NCBI RefSeq assembly: GCF_014203735.1
Contig: NZ_JACHJQ010000009.1
Location: 186,001 to 250,000, forward strand
DNA from: Actinophytocola algeriensis
GTDB lineage: Bacteria; Actinomycetota; Actinomycetes; Mycobacteriales; Pseudonocardiaceae
Length of the DNA: 64,000 nt
Direction of reading: 5' to 3'
Positions 46,126-54,841 of the stretch are shown one piece after another (positions within the stretch are counted from its first letter, which is position 1; each line of letters begins with the position of its first letter). The translations under genes and the position numbers were made by a program. The notes under the pieces were generated by a model. The model did no database searches. It was given only the letters and a program-made list of their open reading frames with translations, and had not been told where the DNA came from.

Positions 46126-46182
46126 GCCGGACAGCCTGCGCCGATCCGCCGCGGAACACCATGGACCTTCGGGCAAAAATGT

Positions 46183-46210
46183 GAAAGAGTTCTTTCGAAA
46201 GGAGGCTTTC
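46183..46210. promoter_or_regulatory. Tandem inverted repeats overlapping the HTH gene ribosome site
   Basis: GAAAG-AGTT-CTTTC (46183-46196) is followed at once by GAAAG-GAGG-CTTTC (46197-46210); ATG is at 46215. The two GAAAG-N4-CTTTC units span the Shine-Dalgarno (AAAGGAGG), so a protein bound here would block both transcription and translation starts. Autoregulation by the HTH protein is inferred. Confidence 0.6.
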
Positions 46211-46214
46211 AGAT

Positions 46215-46775
46215 ATGGCACAGCGGCACCGCGTCACCGACGTCGAGCTGATGACCGCCCTCGCGCACCCACTGCGCGGCGAACTGCTCCGCCACCTCCT
46301 CGCGCACGGCCCGCGCACCGCGAGCGAGTGCGCCGACGCGGTCGGGTCGACTGCCTCGAACTGCTCGTGGCACCTGCGCCAGCTCGCCAAGTTCGGCCTG
46401 GTCGAACCGGTCGACGGCGCCGACGGCCGGCAGCGGCCGTGGCGTGCCACGATCGTCGGCCTCGAGCTGGGGGAGCTGGCCGAGGACGACACCATGCGCA
46501 CCGCCCAGCTCGCCGTCCTCGGCAGCGCCCTGCGGCAGGACCAGCAGCTCACGCAGCGTTTCCTCGACCACGCCGACGAGGTCCCGGCGGAGTGGCGGCA
46601 CGCGGGCGCGCTCGACAGCTACGCGCTCAAGGTAACCCCGGAGGAGCTGACCGAGCTGGCCGCGAAGGTCGACGCGCTGCTCCGGCCGTACGTCACGACC
46701 GTCCGCGACGACGCTCCGCCGGAGGCGCGCACGGTGCACGCGGCGTTCCGCGCGTTCCTGTGGCTGACGAGATGA
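46215..46775 (+). CDS. ArsR-like winged-helix regulator upstream of an MFS gene
   Basis: A 186-residue regulator with an N-terminal winged helix: LMTALAHPLRGELLRHLLAHGPRTASECADAVGSTASNCSWHLRQLAKFGLV (about 12-65). The C-terminal half is a helical effector-binding or dimerisation region. It overlaps the MFS gene by ATGA (46772-46775), so the two are translationally coupled. This is a common self-regulated export module. Confidence 0.87.
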   Translation: MAQRHRVTDVELMTALAHPLRGELLRHLLAHGPRTASECADAVGSTASNCSWHLRQLAKFGLVEPVDGADGRQRPWRATIVGLELGELAEDDTMRTAQLAVLGSALRQDQQLTQRFLDHADEVPAEWRHAGALDSYALKVTPEELTELAAKVDALLRPYVTTVRDDAPPEARTVHAAFRAFLWLTR

Positions 46776-47980
46776 AGCGGCTGCTGCTGGCCTCCTTCTG
46801 CTCCGAGACCGGCGAGTGGATGCTCCAGATCGCGTTGCCGGTGCTGGTCTTCCAGGCCACCGGGTCGGTCGCGTCGACCGCGGTGATGATGATCGTCGGG
46901 CTGCTCCCGATGGTGCTGCTCAGCCCGCTCACCGGCTTCGTCGCCGACCGCGTGCACCGGCCGCGGCTGCTGCTGGTCGTGTGCCTCGGACAGGCGGTCG
47001 TCGCGGCGCCACTGCTGGCCGACGACGCCATGTGCTGGGTCGTCATGGCGCTGCAGACCAGCCTCGCCGCGTTCTTCGAGCCCGCCCGCAACGCGCTCGT
47101 GGCCGACCTGGTGCCCGTCGAGCGCCGCACCGCGGCCAACGGGCTGCTCGCGGCGAGCGCCAACATCGCGCGGCTCGTCGGCGCGTGGCTCGGCGGGATG
47201 CTCCTCGCCGCCGGCGGGATCCCGCTGGTCTACGCCGTCTACGCGGGGATCCTGGTCGTCGGTGCGGTCGCCATGTGCGGACCGTTCCCGGTCACCCGAC
47301 CTGCGAAGGCCGTGAAGCTGCCGCCCCTGCGCGTCGACCGGAGTCTCCTGCCGATCGGCATCGCGCTGACACTCATGTGTGTCGCACAGGGGATCTTCCT
47401 CGTGCGTTTTGTGCCGTTCGTACTGGAAACGCTCGGCGCGGGTGCCGGCGGTGTCGGCCTGCTGCGCGGGGTGCAGGCGATCGGTGGGCTCGCCGCCGGG
47501 TTCGCCGTCGCCACGGTCGCGCGCAAGGTCGCGCCGACGGGCCTGTTCGCGTGGGGTGCGGTCGCGTTCGGGCTGGTGTCGGCGTGCATCTGGCACGGGC
47601 CCGCGCTGACCACCGCCATCGGCGTGTACGTCGGGATGTTCATCGCCGTCGGCGCGCCGGGGGTGATCGCCAACTCGGGACTCGCGGCCGTGCTGCAGTC
47701 CGCGGTGCCTGCGGCCATGACCGGCAGGCTGCTCGCGGCCGCGTTCGCGCTGATGACGCTCGGAACGACCGCGGGCATGCTCGTCGCCGGGGCCGTCGCG
47801 TCGCCGCTTCTCCTTGACGCGCAGGCGTTCCTGCACGTCGCGGCCGGTGTGCTGCTACTCGCGCACCAGCATCGTCACCGCGTCCGCGATGCTCGTCGGG
47901 CCCGGTTCGCCGGTGGCGAGGCGCCGCAGCTGCAGACCGGTGAGCAGCGCGACGACCGGGCCGGCGACCCGGTCCGGTGA
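46772..47980 (+). CDS. MFS transporter coupled to the HTH regulator
   Basis: The 402-residue protein has about twelve hydrophobic segments (last ending near residue 365). The motif GFVADRVHRPRLL at loop 2-3 matches MFS_3. The final 40 residues (AHQHRHRVRDARRARFAGG...) are hydrophilic and arginine-rich. They run antisense through the end of the convergent TetR gene for 126 bp and may be an accidental read-through after loss of the original stop. The transport core is intact. Confidence 0.83.
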   Translation: MKRLLLASFCSETGEWMLQIALPVLVFQATGSVASTAVMMIVGLLPMVLLSPLTGFVADRVHRPRLLLVVCLGQAVVAAPLLADDAMCWVVMALQTSLAAFFEPARNALVADLVPVERRTAANGLLAASANIARLVGAWLGGMLLAAGGIPLVYAVYAGILVVGAVAMCGPFPVTRPAKAVKLPPLRVDRSLLPIGIALTLMCVAQGIFLVRFVPFVLETLGAGAGGVGLLRGVQAIGGLAAGFAVATVARKVAPTGLFAWGAVAFGLVSACIWHGPALTTAIGVYVGMFIAVGAPGVIANSGLAAVLQSAVPAAMTGRLLAAAFALMTLGTTAGMLVAGAVASPLLLDAQAFLHVAAGVLLLAHQHRHRVRDARRARFAGGEAPQLQTGEQRDDRAGDPVR

Positions 47981-48394
47981 CGGCACACCGAGACGGGTCA
48001 GCACCGTGATCGCAATTCGGTCGTATGCCTCGAAACACGACGCGGCCGCGTCCCGCAGCGACGGGTCGCGCCCGGCGTGGATGTACAGCTCCAGCGGCGC
48101 GATCTGCTCGTGCCCGAACCGGGTGTCCACCGCGACCCGCTCGACCAGCGCCGCCGCCGACTCCAGCGTCGCGCCGGGGTGCGCGTCCGCCAGTGCCGCG
48201 AGCCGCTCGGTCTCCTCGGCCACGAACAACACCATGGCCTCCCGCAACAACTCCCGCTGCGACTCGAAGTGGTACGTGAGCGAGCCCAGCGACACCTCGG
48301 CCTCCCGCGCCACGCGGCGGTTCGTCACGCCGGCGACGCCGTCGGTGCCGATCACGCGCAGCACGGCGTGCAGGATGCGTTCCCTGGTGGTCAC
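47855..48394 (-). CDS. TetR-family transcriptional regulator
   Basis: The 179-residue regulator has an N-terminal TetR HTH (TTRERILHAVLRVIGTDGVAGVTNRRVAREAEVSLGSLTYHFESQRELL, 2-49). GTG 48394 overlaps the amidase stop (GTGA), which fixes the start and makes it the second gene of an amidase-tetR operon. A perfect 18-bp palindrome at the amidase promoter is the likely operator. The 3' end is overlapped in antisense by the MFS gene for 126 bp. Confidence 0.87.
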   Translation of the reverse strand: MTTRERILHAVLRVIGTDGVAGVTNRRVAREAEVSLGSLTYHFESQRELLREAMVLFVAEETERLAALADAHPGATLESAAALVERVAVDTRFGHEQIAPLELYIHAGRDPSLRDAAASCFEAYDRIAITVLTRLGVPSPDRVAGPVVALLTGLQLRRLATGEPGPTSIADAVTMLVRE

Positions 48395-49725
48395 GGCCGC
48401 TGAGTGTCCCAGCGCAGCACCGATTCCAGCTGCGCGGCCAGTGAGATCAACAGTTCCTCGCCGCCGCGCGGGGCCAGCAGCTGTGCGCCGACCGGCAGTC
48501 CCTCGCCGGTGAGTCCGGCCGGGACGTTCATGCCCGGCCAGCCGAGCGCGTTCCAGGGCCACGCGTACGGGCAGGCCGCCATCACGGTCCGGTCCGTGCG
48601 CCACCCGGAAAGCCCGTCGATGGCGCCCACCGGCAGCGGCGGGGTGGCGGTGGTGGGCGCCAGGACCACGTCCACCCGCTCGAACAGGCGGCCCACCTTG
48701 CGGCGGTAGTGCTGCTGAGCCGCGTTGGACAGGGTCAGTGCGCGACCGGCGAGGCGGGCGCCCATCCGTCCGGTGTCACTCGTACGGAAATCGAGCAGCG
48801 ACCGGTCCGGCGCGGCGGCACACCACTCCTCGACCCCGGCCAGCGACCGCGGCAGGAACGTCAGCCCGAGCAGCCCGTACGAGGGGTCGTCGACCACGAT
48901 CTCGTGGCCGAGCGCGTTGAGGTGCCGGGCGACGCCGACCACCGCCGCCCGGACCTGGGGATCGAGCCGCACCCGGATGCCGCCCATGAACGCCGGTCGC
49001 AGCGACAGTGCGACCCGCAGGCGGCGTGGTGCCCGGTCGGCCGCGGCGCGGAACCGCGACTCACCGGCCAGGACGTCCAGCAGCAGCGCGGCGTCGGCGG
49101 TCGTGCGCGCGAGCGGGCCCCACTCGGTGATCCCGTTGAACGCCGCCGGCGTCGGCAGCGTGCCGCGACCGGGTTTGATGCCGACGAGGTGCGTCCACGC
49201 GGCCGGGATGCGGATCGAGCCCGCGCCGTCCGACCCGACCGCCGCCGCGACGATCCCCGCCGCCACCGCGGCCGCCGACCCGCCCGAGGAACCGCCGGGC
49301 GTGTGGTCGAGGTGCCACGGGTTGCGGGTGACGCCGAACGCCTCGCCCTCGGTGATCGGCCACAACCCGAACTCCGGGGTGTTCGTCTTCCCGACGATCA
49401 CCGCGCCCGCCGCCCGCAGCTGCCGGACCAGCACCCCGTCCCCGGTGGCGACCGGGTAGTCGCCCGCGCAGCCGAACGCCGTTGGCTCACCGGCGAGGTC
49501 CATGTCGTCCTTGATCGCGATCGGCACGCCGAGCAGTGGCAGCCGCTCACCGGCGGCGAGTCGCCGGTCCGCGTCCTTGGCCTCGACGAGCGCCGCGTCC
49601 CGGCGCAGGCGGCGGAACGCGTTGAGCGTGGGCTGGGTGGCATCGGCTTGGTCGAGCGCGTCCTGTGTCAGCTGTACAGAAGTGGTCTCACCCCGCGTCA
49701 GTGCCGTCGCCTGAGCCGCCAGCAT
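48391..49725 (-). CDS. Amidase signature-family enzyme
   Basis: The 444-residue protein carries the amidase signature. The catalytic lysine lies in PIAIKDDMD, the glycine/serine-rich stretch in GGSSGGSAAAVAAG supplies the cis-serine, and GSDGAGSIRIPA supplies the nucleophile serine. It hydrolyses a carboxamide, and the precise substrate is open. It resembles the AtzF/GatA-like amidases without the GatCAB context. The ATG is 14 bp from the TetR-type palindrome, and GAGGGGA serves as ribosome site. Confidence 0.9.
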   Translation of the reverse strand: MLAAQATALTRGETTSVQLTQDALDQADATQPTLNAFRRLRRDAALVEAKDADRRLAAGERLPLLGVPIAIKDDMDLAGEPTAFGCAGDYPVATGDGVLVRQLRAAGAVIVGKTNTPEFGLWPITEGEAFGVTRNPWHLDHTPGGSSGGSAAAVAAGIVAAAVGSDGAGSIRIPAAWTHLVGIKPGRGTLPTPAAFNGITEWGPLARTTADAALLLDVLAGESRFRAAADRAPRRLRVALSLRPAFMGGIRVRLDPQVRAAVVGVARHLNALGHEIVVDDPSYGLLGLTFLPRSLAGVEEWCAAAPDRSLLDFRTSDTGRMGARLAGRALTLSNAAQQHYRRKVGRLFERVDVVLAPTTATPPLPVGAIDGLSGWRTDRTVMAACPYAWPWNALGWPGMNVPAGLTGEGLPVGAQLLAPRGGEELLISLAAQLESVLRWDTQRP

Positions 49726-49738
49726 GCCGGTCCCCTCT

Positions 49739-49756
49739 CGTTCGTTCGAACGAACG
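49739..49756. promoter_or_regulatory. Perfect 18-bp palindrome, probable TetR operator
   Basis: CGTTCGTTCGAACGAACG is a perfect dyad 13 bp upstream of the amidase start and 36 bp upstream of the divergent siderophore-interacting protein start. It lies where a repressor would block the amidase promoter. The TetR protein of the same operon is the natural candidate. Confidence 0.72.
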
Positions 49757-49792
49757 GTAATCGCGAAACCGGCCGGTGCGAAGATGGACGGG

Positions 49793-50572
49793 ATGAACAC
49801 CACGGTGAGCAGGCGTTCGCGCCGGCAGCAGACGAAGTTGTGGCGGGTGCCCGTGCTGCGGGTCGAGCGGGTGACCCCGCACATGGCGCGGGTGACCGTC
49901 GGCGGACCCGACCTGGCCGACTTCGCGTTCGCGGGCACCGACCAGAACGTGATGCTCTACTTCTACCCCGACGACGTGGCGCTGCCGGAGCCGCTGACGC
50001 TGGAGTCCGCGCGCGGCATGTGGTCCCAGGTCAGGCCGCTGACCAGGACGTACACGGTCCGCCGCTACGACCGCGACGCCTGCGAGATCGACTTCGACTT
50101 CGTGCTCCACGACGACGCGGGCCCGGCCTCGGACTGGGCGAAGAAGGCCGTGCCCGGCGACCGCCTGATCTTCGTGGGCCCGTCACCCGCGTACGTGCCC
50201 GACACCACGGCTGACTGGCATCTGCTGGCCGGTGACGAGTCGGCGCTGCCCGCGATCTCGGCGATCCTGCGCGAACTGCGACCCGGCGTGCCGGCGCACG
50301 TGTTCGTCGAGGTCCACGACGAGGCGGAGGAGCAGCCCCTGCCGACCGCCGCCGATCTGCGGGTGACCTGGCTGCACCGAGACGGTACGGCCGACTTGCT
50401 TGCGAGGGCCGTGGCCGAGGCGCAGCTGCCGCCCGGTCGCGTCGACGCGTGGCTGGCAGGAGAACGGTCGTCGATGGTCGCGCTGCGCGCCCACCTGCTG
50501 AACGACCGCGGTTTCGAGCGGGGCAGGGTGCGCCCGACGACGTACTGGCGCAGGGGCGAAACAGGCAACTGA
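49793..50572 (+). CDS. Siderophore-interacting (ViuB/SIP-type) flavoprotein
   Basis: The 259-residue protein is of the ferric-siderophore reductase group (FAD-binding 9). RVERVTPHMARVTVGGPDL opens the FAD domain. The FAD motif is VRPLTRTYTVRRYD (about 84-97), and LLAGDESALPAISAIL is the pyridine-nucleotide side. It releases iron in the cytoplasm by reduction. No siderophore cluster is near. ATG 49793 is used, since in-frame codons upstream cross the palindrome. It is divergent from the amidase-tetR operon. Confidence 0.9.
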   Translation: MNTTVSRRSRRQQTKLWRVPVLRVERVTPHMARVTVGGPDLADFAFAGTDQNVMLYFYPDDVALPEPLTLESARGMWSQVRPLTRTYTVRRYDRDACEIDFDFVLHDDAGPASDWAKKAVPGDRLIFVGPSPAYVPDTTADWHLLAGDESALPAISAILRELRPGVPAHVFVEVHDEAEEQPLPTAADLRVTWLHRDGTADLLARAVAEAQLPPGRVDAWLAGERSSMVALRAHLLNDRGFERGRVRPTTYWRRGETGN

Positions 50573-50654
50573 CCAGCGGGTTTGGCGTATCCGGGGAACT
50601 TTGCCCCTGCTGTGACCGTTACGCGTGAGTAGGAACGGTCACGGAGGCGGGAAA

Positions 50655-51527
50655 GTGCACAAGCACTACAACGGGCTGAAGACCGCGTTGTTGCTCGGCG
50701 GCATGAGTGCGCTGATCATCGCGATCAGCGGCGCGTTCGGGCGTGGTGCGTTGTTCATCGGTCTCGCGGTCGCCCTGCTCATGAACGGCTACGCGTACTT
50801 CAACTCCGACAAGCTGGCGCTGCGTGCGATGCGCGCCAGGCCGGTCTCGCAGGCGGAACAGCCCGCGATGTACCGCATCGTCCGCGAACTGGCGACCTCC
50901 GCCCGCCAGCCGATGCCGAGGCTGTACGTCAGCCCGACGCCGGCGCCGAACGCGTTCGCGACCGGCCGGAACCCGCGCAACGCAGCGGTCTGCTGTACGA
51001 CGGGCATCCTGGAACTACTCGACGAACGTGAGCTGCGGGCGGTCCTGGGCCACGAACTGTCCCACGTCTACAACAGGGACATCCTCATCTCCTGCGTCGC
51101 GGGCGCCCTGGCGTCGGTGGTGAGCGTGCTGGCCAACCTGGCGATGTTCGCCGGCCTGTTCGGCGGCTCGGACGACGACCGCCCGAACCCGCTCGCCATG
51201 CTGCTGCTGGCCATCCTCGGCCCGGTGGCGGCGGGCATCGTCCAGATGGCGGTGAGCCGCTCCCGGGAGTACCAGGCAGACGCGTCCGGCGCCGAACTCA
51301 CCGGCGACCCGCTCGCGCTGGCATCGGCACTGCAGAAACTGGAGTACGGCACCGCGCGGGCCCCACTTGCCCCGGAACCGAAGGTCGTGTCCCAGGCCCA
51401 CCTGATGATCGCGAACCCGTTCCGCCCCGGCGACGGCATGTCCCGCCTGTTCTCGACCCACCCCCCGATCCCGGACCGAATCCGCCGCCTGGAGGAGATG
51501 GCCCGCCGCGGCGGCCTGGGCCGCTGA
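50655..51527 (+). CDS. htpX: M48-family membrane zinc metalloprotease HtpX
   Basis: The 290-residue membrane protease degrades damaged membrane proteins. N-terminal hydrophobic helices (about 10-50) are followed by the zinc site HELSH (133-137), with the third ligand Glu205 in SREYQADA. Two further hydrophobic segments lie between them (about 145-200). GTG 50655 agrees with the start of the mycobacterial homologue and has GGAGG 8 bp before it. An in-frame GTG at 50625 would add ten residues. Confidence 0.93.
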   Translation: MHKHYNGLKTALLLGGMSALIIAISGAFGRGALFIGLAVALLMNGYAYFNSDKLALRAMRARPVSQAEQPAMYRIVRELATSARQPMPRLYVSPTPAPNAFATGRNPRNAAVCCTTGILELLDERELRAVLGHELSHVYNRDILISCVAGALASVVSVLANLAMFAGLFGGSDDDRPNPLAMLLLAILGPVAAGIVQMAVSRSREYQADASGAELTGDPLALASALQKLEYGTARAPLAPEPKVVSQAHLMIANPFRPGDGMSRLFSTHPPIPDRIRRLEEMARRGGLGR

Positions 51528-51534
51528 ACGAACA

Positions 51535-51563
51535 ACGGCCCGGTGCGAGGCGCACCGGGCCGT
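51535..51563. terminator. Terminator between convergent htpX and rmlA
   Basis: A perfect 13-bp stem (51535-51547 with 51551-51563) and a 3-nt AGG loop, 7 bp after the htpX stop and 15 bp before the rmlA end. Confidence 0.85.
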
Positions 51564-51578
51564 CTGTCGTACCTGGGG

Positions 51579-52460
51579 TCAACCCGTGGCGCCCGCGGCC
51601 AGGGCCACGTCCATCACGTAGTCGCCGTAGCCGGACTTCGCCAGCTTGCGGCCCAGGGCGTAGCAGTCGTCCGCGCTGATGAAGCCCTTGTCGAGGGCGA
51701 TCTCCTCGAGGCAGGCGATGCGCACGCCGGTCCGGTGCTCGAGGACCTGCACGAACTGCCCGGCCTCGAGCAGGGAGTCGTGCGTGCCGGTGTCCAGCCA
51801 GGCGAAGCCGCGGCCGAGGTCCATCAGCCGCGCGCGGCCCTGTCGCAGGTAGGTGAGGTTGACGTCGGTGATCTCGAGCTCGCCGCGCGGCGACGGCTGC
51901 AGGCCCTTCGCGATCTCGACCACGTCGTTGTCGTAGAAGTAGAGGCCGGTGATCGCCCGGTTGGACTTGGGCTTGTCCGGCTTCTCCTCGATCGAGATGA
52001 GCATGCCGGTCTCGTCGACCTCGCCGACGCCGTAACGCTCGGGGTCCTTGACCGGGTAGCCGAAGAGCACCGCCCCGTCCATGCTGGCGACATACCGCTG
52101 CATGACCGAGGAGAACCCGGTGCCGAAGAAGATGTTGTCGCCCAGCACCAGCGCCGCGTCGTCGCCACCGATGAACGACTCGCCGATGATGAACGCCTCC
52201 GCGAGGCCGTTCGGCTGCGGCTGCTCCGCGTAGCTGATCTCGATGCCCCACTGGTTGCCGCTGCCCAGCAACCGCTGGAAGGTCGGCATGTCCTGCGGCG
52301 TCGTGATGACCAGCACGTCCCGGATGCCGGCCAGCATCAGCACCGACAGCGGGTAGTAGATCATCGGCTTGTCGTAGACGGGCAGCAGCTGCTTGGAGAC
52401 GGCCTGCGTGATGGGGTGCAGCCGGGTCCCACTGCCACCCGCGAGGACGATGCCTTTCAT
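51579..52460 (-). CDS. rmlA: Glucose-1-phosphate thymidylyltransferase
   Basis: The 293-residue enzyme makes dTDP-glucose, the first step of dTDP-L-rhamnose and other deoxysugars. Visible are the nucleotidyltransferase motif [11 protein letters not shown] (residues 8-18), [24 protein letters not shown] with the metal aspartate, and [10 protein letters not shown]. The length is right for the family. It is a single gene here; rmlB, C and D are not in the window. The start lies within an inverted repeat with a TAGGGT -10-like element, so the mRNA may be leaderless. Confidence 0.95.
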   Translation of the reverse strand: MKGIVLAGGSGTRLHPITQAVSKQLLPVYDKPMIYYPLSVLMLAGIRDVLVITTPQDMPTFQRLLGSGNQWGIEISYAEQPQPNGLAEAFIIGESFIGGDDAALVLGDNIFFGTGFSSVMQRYVASMDGAVLFGYPVKDPERYGVGEVDETGMLISIEEKPDKPKSNRAITGLYFYDNDVVEIAKGLQPSPRGELEITDVNLTYLRQGRARLMDLGRGFAWLDTGTHDSLLEAGQFVQVLEHRTGVRIACLEEIALDKGFISADDCYALGRKLAKSGYGDYVMDVALAAGATG

Positions 52461-52484
52461 TGGGCCCACCCTAGCGGGCCCAAT
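52459..52484. promoter_or_regulatory. Inverted repeat over the rmlA start and putative -10
   Basis: ATTGGGCCC (52459-52467) and GGGCCCAAT (52476-52484) are perfect 9-bp arms with an 8-bp spacer. The arm next to the gene contains two bases of the rmlA start codon. TAGGGT on the minus strand sits in the spacer, about 8 bp before the start. Confidence 0.5.
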
Positions 52485-52604
52485 CGCGGGGAATTCACAG
52501 TCCGGCCCGCGCTCACCCTGGGAGCGCGGTGTGGTGGTGTCCACCACATGCCCCGCATCACCATGCCGTGCCCCTCCGCGATCAGCGTGCGCCACGACAT
52601 CGCG

Positions 52605-52634
52605 TGACGCCCACTGTCCGGTTCGGTGGCGTCA
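52605..52634 (-). terminator. Possible terminator hairpin at the end of the YajQ gene
   Basis: TGACGCC-C-AC (52605-52614) pairs with GT-GGCGTCA (52626-52634) with one mismatch. It overlaps the stop codon of the YajQ gene. Between it and rmlA there is also a small repeat (TGTGGTGG/CCACCACA, 52530-52548). Confidence 0.4.
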
Positions 52635-53123
52635 GCGATAGTTCGTGAACTGCAGCGCGATGCCGAAGTCCTCGCCCTTGAGCAGCGTGATGACGTCCTG
52701 CAGGTGGTCCTTCTTCTTGCCCGAGACCCGCAGCTGGTCACCCTGGATCTGGGCCTGCACGCCCTTCGGGCCCTCGTCCCGGACCTTCTTGGCGATCTTC
52801 TTCGCGTGCTCGGAGTCGATCCCCTGCACGATCTTGCCCGTGACCTTGTAGATCTTCCCGGACACGGCGGGCTCACCCACGTCGAACGCCTTGAGCGAGA
52901 TCTGCCGCTTGATCAGCTTGTCCTTGAACACGTCGATGGCGGCCTTGCACCGCTCCTCGGTCTCCGCCTCGATCGTGATGCCTTCCTCGCCTGCCCACTT
53001 CACCGAGGCGCCCGTACCGCGGAAGTCGAACCGCGTGGACAGCTCCTTGCTCGCCTGGTTGAGCGCGTTGTCGACCTCCTGCCGGTCGACCTTGCTCACC
53101 ACGTCGAAGGACGGATCCGCCAC
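52632..53123 (-). CDS. YajQ-family nucleotide-binding protein
   Basis: The 163-residue protein is a full-length YajQ: it begins [35 protein letters not shown], has [52 protein letters not shown] in the second RRM-like module, and ends [11 protein letters not shown]. Members bind nucleotides, including cyclic di-GMP in some bacteria, and RNA; the role in actinobacteria is unknown. GTG 53123 has GAGGTGA upstream and matches the family start. Confidence 0.93.
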   Translation of the reverse strand: MADPSFDVVSKVDRQEVDNALNQASKELSTRFDFRGTGASVKWAGEEGITIEAETEERCKAAIDVFKDKLIKRQISLKAFDVGEPAVSGKIYKVTGKIVQGIDSEHAKKIAKKVRDEGPKGVQAQIQGDQLRVSGKKKDHLQDVITLLKGEDFGIALQFTNYR

Positions 53124-53254
53124 CAGTCTCACCTCTCGAGCCGCCGTACTGCCATGTGCCGGACGCGAGCCTACCGCTGGAGGGGATACCGGTTGTGAGC
53201 GCCGCGAGGGCATTGGGTATGGTTTCGCCCGTCCGGTCACGGCCGGACACTCCC

Positions 53255-53338
53255 GGCGGGTTGCCCGAGCGGTCAAAGGGAGCAGACTGTAAATCTGTCG
53301 CGCAAGCTACGCAGGTTCGAACCCTGCACCCGCCACCA
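53255..53338 (+). tRNA. tRNA-Tyr (GTA), host copy at the island border
   Basis: The acceptor GGCGGGT (53255-53261) pairs with ACCCGCC (53328-53334). The anticodon GTA is at 53289-53291 within loop CTGTAAA. A long variable arm is present, as expected for tRNA-Tyr, and CCA is encoded (53336-53338). Its 3' half from 53288 is repeated at 57165-57214. Confidence 0.97.
53288..53338 (+). repeat. Attachment-site half in the tRNA-Tyr gene (left copy)
   Basis: This 51-bp 3' part of tRNA-Tyr matches the 50 bp at 57165-57214 except for one missing A in the T loop of the copy. Identity of this length at a tRNA 3' end is the classical trace of integrase-mediated insertion. Confidence 0.82.
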
Positions 53339-53350
53339 CAAGCCGTAACA

Positions 53351-53382
53351 GCCCGTTGACCAGTGAGAACTGGTCAGCGGGC
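53351..53382 (+). terminator. Terminator after tRNA-Tyr
   Basis: GCCCGTTGACCAGT (53351-53364) pairs, with one G-U, with ACTGGTCAGCGGGC (53369-53382) around GAGA. A similar hairpin follows the second att copy at 57219. Confidence 0.78.
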
Positions 53383-53446
53383 CGAAGGCCCACGAACCGG
53401 CGGCAACGTGCAAGCGCTCTCCGGACCAGGTGGATTTCCGCTCTGA

Positions 53447-53832
53447 GTGGCCGATGCCGAGTCCGGCTTCACACACGACCTGACCGTCGCCCGTGAGCAC
53501 GTGCTCGGCGCCGTGTACTGGGCCGCCTCCCACCTCGGCCTCCCCACGCTGACCGACGGCGGCTACGACGGCGCCGGTATCGGCGTGCACACCCCGTACA
53601 AACAACCCGCCGGCGACCAGATCCTCCACGCGGACAACCGCACCTACAACGCCCTCCCGCGCGGTCTGCGCTGCCTGGGCGAACGCGGCTTCGCCGTCCT
53701 CACCGGCCGTTGGCGCACCCTGCACCACATCACCGCCAGCCCAGCAAGATCGGCGACATCGTCAAAGCCGCACTCGTCCTCACCCACCTCGAACACGGCC
53801 GACACAGCAAAGTCGGTGAGATCACTTCACTG
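53447..53832 (+). pseudogene. IS5/DDE_Tnp_4-type transposase, 3' remnant
   Basis: The sequence codes for the C-terminal third of a HARBI1-like DDE transposase: LPTLTDGGYDGAGIGVHTPYK contains the last part of the catalytic core, and LRGLRCLGERGF...LTGRWRTLHHI precedes the family ending SPSKIGDIVKAALVLTHLEHG. The last segment is in the next frame, so one base is missing near 53745. The 5' two thirds are absent. It ends in GGTGAGATCACTTCACTG (53815-53832), the same terminal repeat as the small element at 55190. Confidence 0.75.
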
Positions 53833-54110
53833 CTCGCGCTCCGATCACTCACCGATGCTGTCCCAACCCAACCCGACGCGCTCGCGGACCTGCTGTGCAC
53901 GGTCACCGCGTGCCAGTTCGCTGGCACCCACCGGGGTAACCCGCCCCGGCCGGCGCACCGGTACGTGATAGCGACTCGCGGTCTGTACGAAACTCCCACG
54001 ACCATTCTTTTTGGACCAAACCGGTAATAACCCCAGGTAAGCCCGGTGCTCGCGGTGTCGCGGGGCGATCGGGCTCGACCAGTCCCGGTGCGCGCATTAA
54101 ACTCGTCCTG

Positions 54111-54329
54111 GTGACGATCCGGCGAGCGCACGAAATAACCGAGGAACCGGGACATTTTCTGTCGGCGCGACGCGCCTGCATGCACGGGCGCCGCGTGCGG
54201 AACCTGATCAGCCCCGTCGTTCGAGGTCTACTGTTGATCGGCATGCTGGCGGTTGCCATCATCAGCAGAGATCCGATTCTCATAATTTTCGGGATCATTT
54301 TCTTTTTACGCTGGGGCTCTTCCCTGTAG
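54111..54329 (+). CDS. Small hypothetical membrane protein
   Basis: The 72-residue ORF has a basic N-terminal half (RRAHEITEEPGHFLSARRACMHGRRVRN). A hydrophobic C-terminal half (GLLLIGMLAVAIISRDPILIIFGIIFFL) is enough for two short membrane helices. I recognise no family. It starts at GTG 54111 and ends 5 bp before the next gene, so the two may form a small operon inside the island. A real gene is plausible but not certain. Confidence 0.45.
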   Translation: MTIRRAHEITEEPGHFLSARRACMHGRRVRNLISPVVRGLLLIGMLAVAIISRDPILIIFGIIFFLRWGSSL

Positions 54330-54334
54330 TCGCA

Positions 54335-54826
54335 GTGGTGCGCGAGCTTGTCAATATTCGCAGGACGCGGCGGGCATGGAACCGCGCGGCGAGCGGCGAC
54401 GTGCGGCAGGTGCTGGTCGGGATCGCGTTGCCATGGGTGCGGATGACGGCCGACCACCCGGTACACACCGTCGTCGTCCCCGAGGCCGGACAGGCGCGGC
54501 TCGTTCGTCTCGCAGTAACCCACGAGAGTCCGCGACTGGCCCCTGGGCCGGTCGAGGTGGACCTGTTCGACCCCGAGAAAGTGCGTGCCCCGGCGCGACT
54601 TCGCCCGTTGAACGGGCCCGTGGTCTGGGCATTCGCGAAGCGGAACGGAGGCCTCGCGCTCACCGGGAAACCGTGGAAGCTCGAGAATGGCTGGCAGACG
54701 TCGTGGCGGGACGACTGGCCGGACTACATCGAGCACACCGACCCCGAATTCGACAGCTATTCCAAGTACCGCGGAGGTCGTGGCGGACTCGGCGGCGGAG
54801 ACGGGGATGGCGGCGGCGGGGAGTAG
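54335..54826 (+). CDS. Hypothetical protein with glycine-rich tail
   Basis: The 163-residue protein has a coherent, GC-biased coding pattern. There are no transmembrane segments. The core alternates hydrophobic strands (RQVLVGIALPWVRMTADHPVHTVVV, ARLVRLAVTHE, GPVVWAFAKRNGGLAL), which looks like a beta-rich fold, and the end is a glycine/aspartate-rich tail. I do not recognise the family. It follows the small membrane ORF by 5 bp and lies just before the IS30 remnant on the other strand. Confidence 0.55.
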   Translation: MVRELVNIRRTRRAWNRAASGDVRQVLVGIALPWVRMTADHPVHTVVVPEAGQARLVRLAVTHESPRLAPGPVEVDLFDPEKVRAPARLRPLNGPVVWAFAKRNGGLALTGKPWKLENGWQTSWRDDWPDYIEHTDPEFDSYSKYRGGRGGLGGGDGDGGGGE

Positions 54827-54841
54827 CTCGACAGGGCGGGT

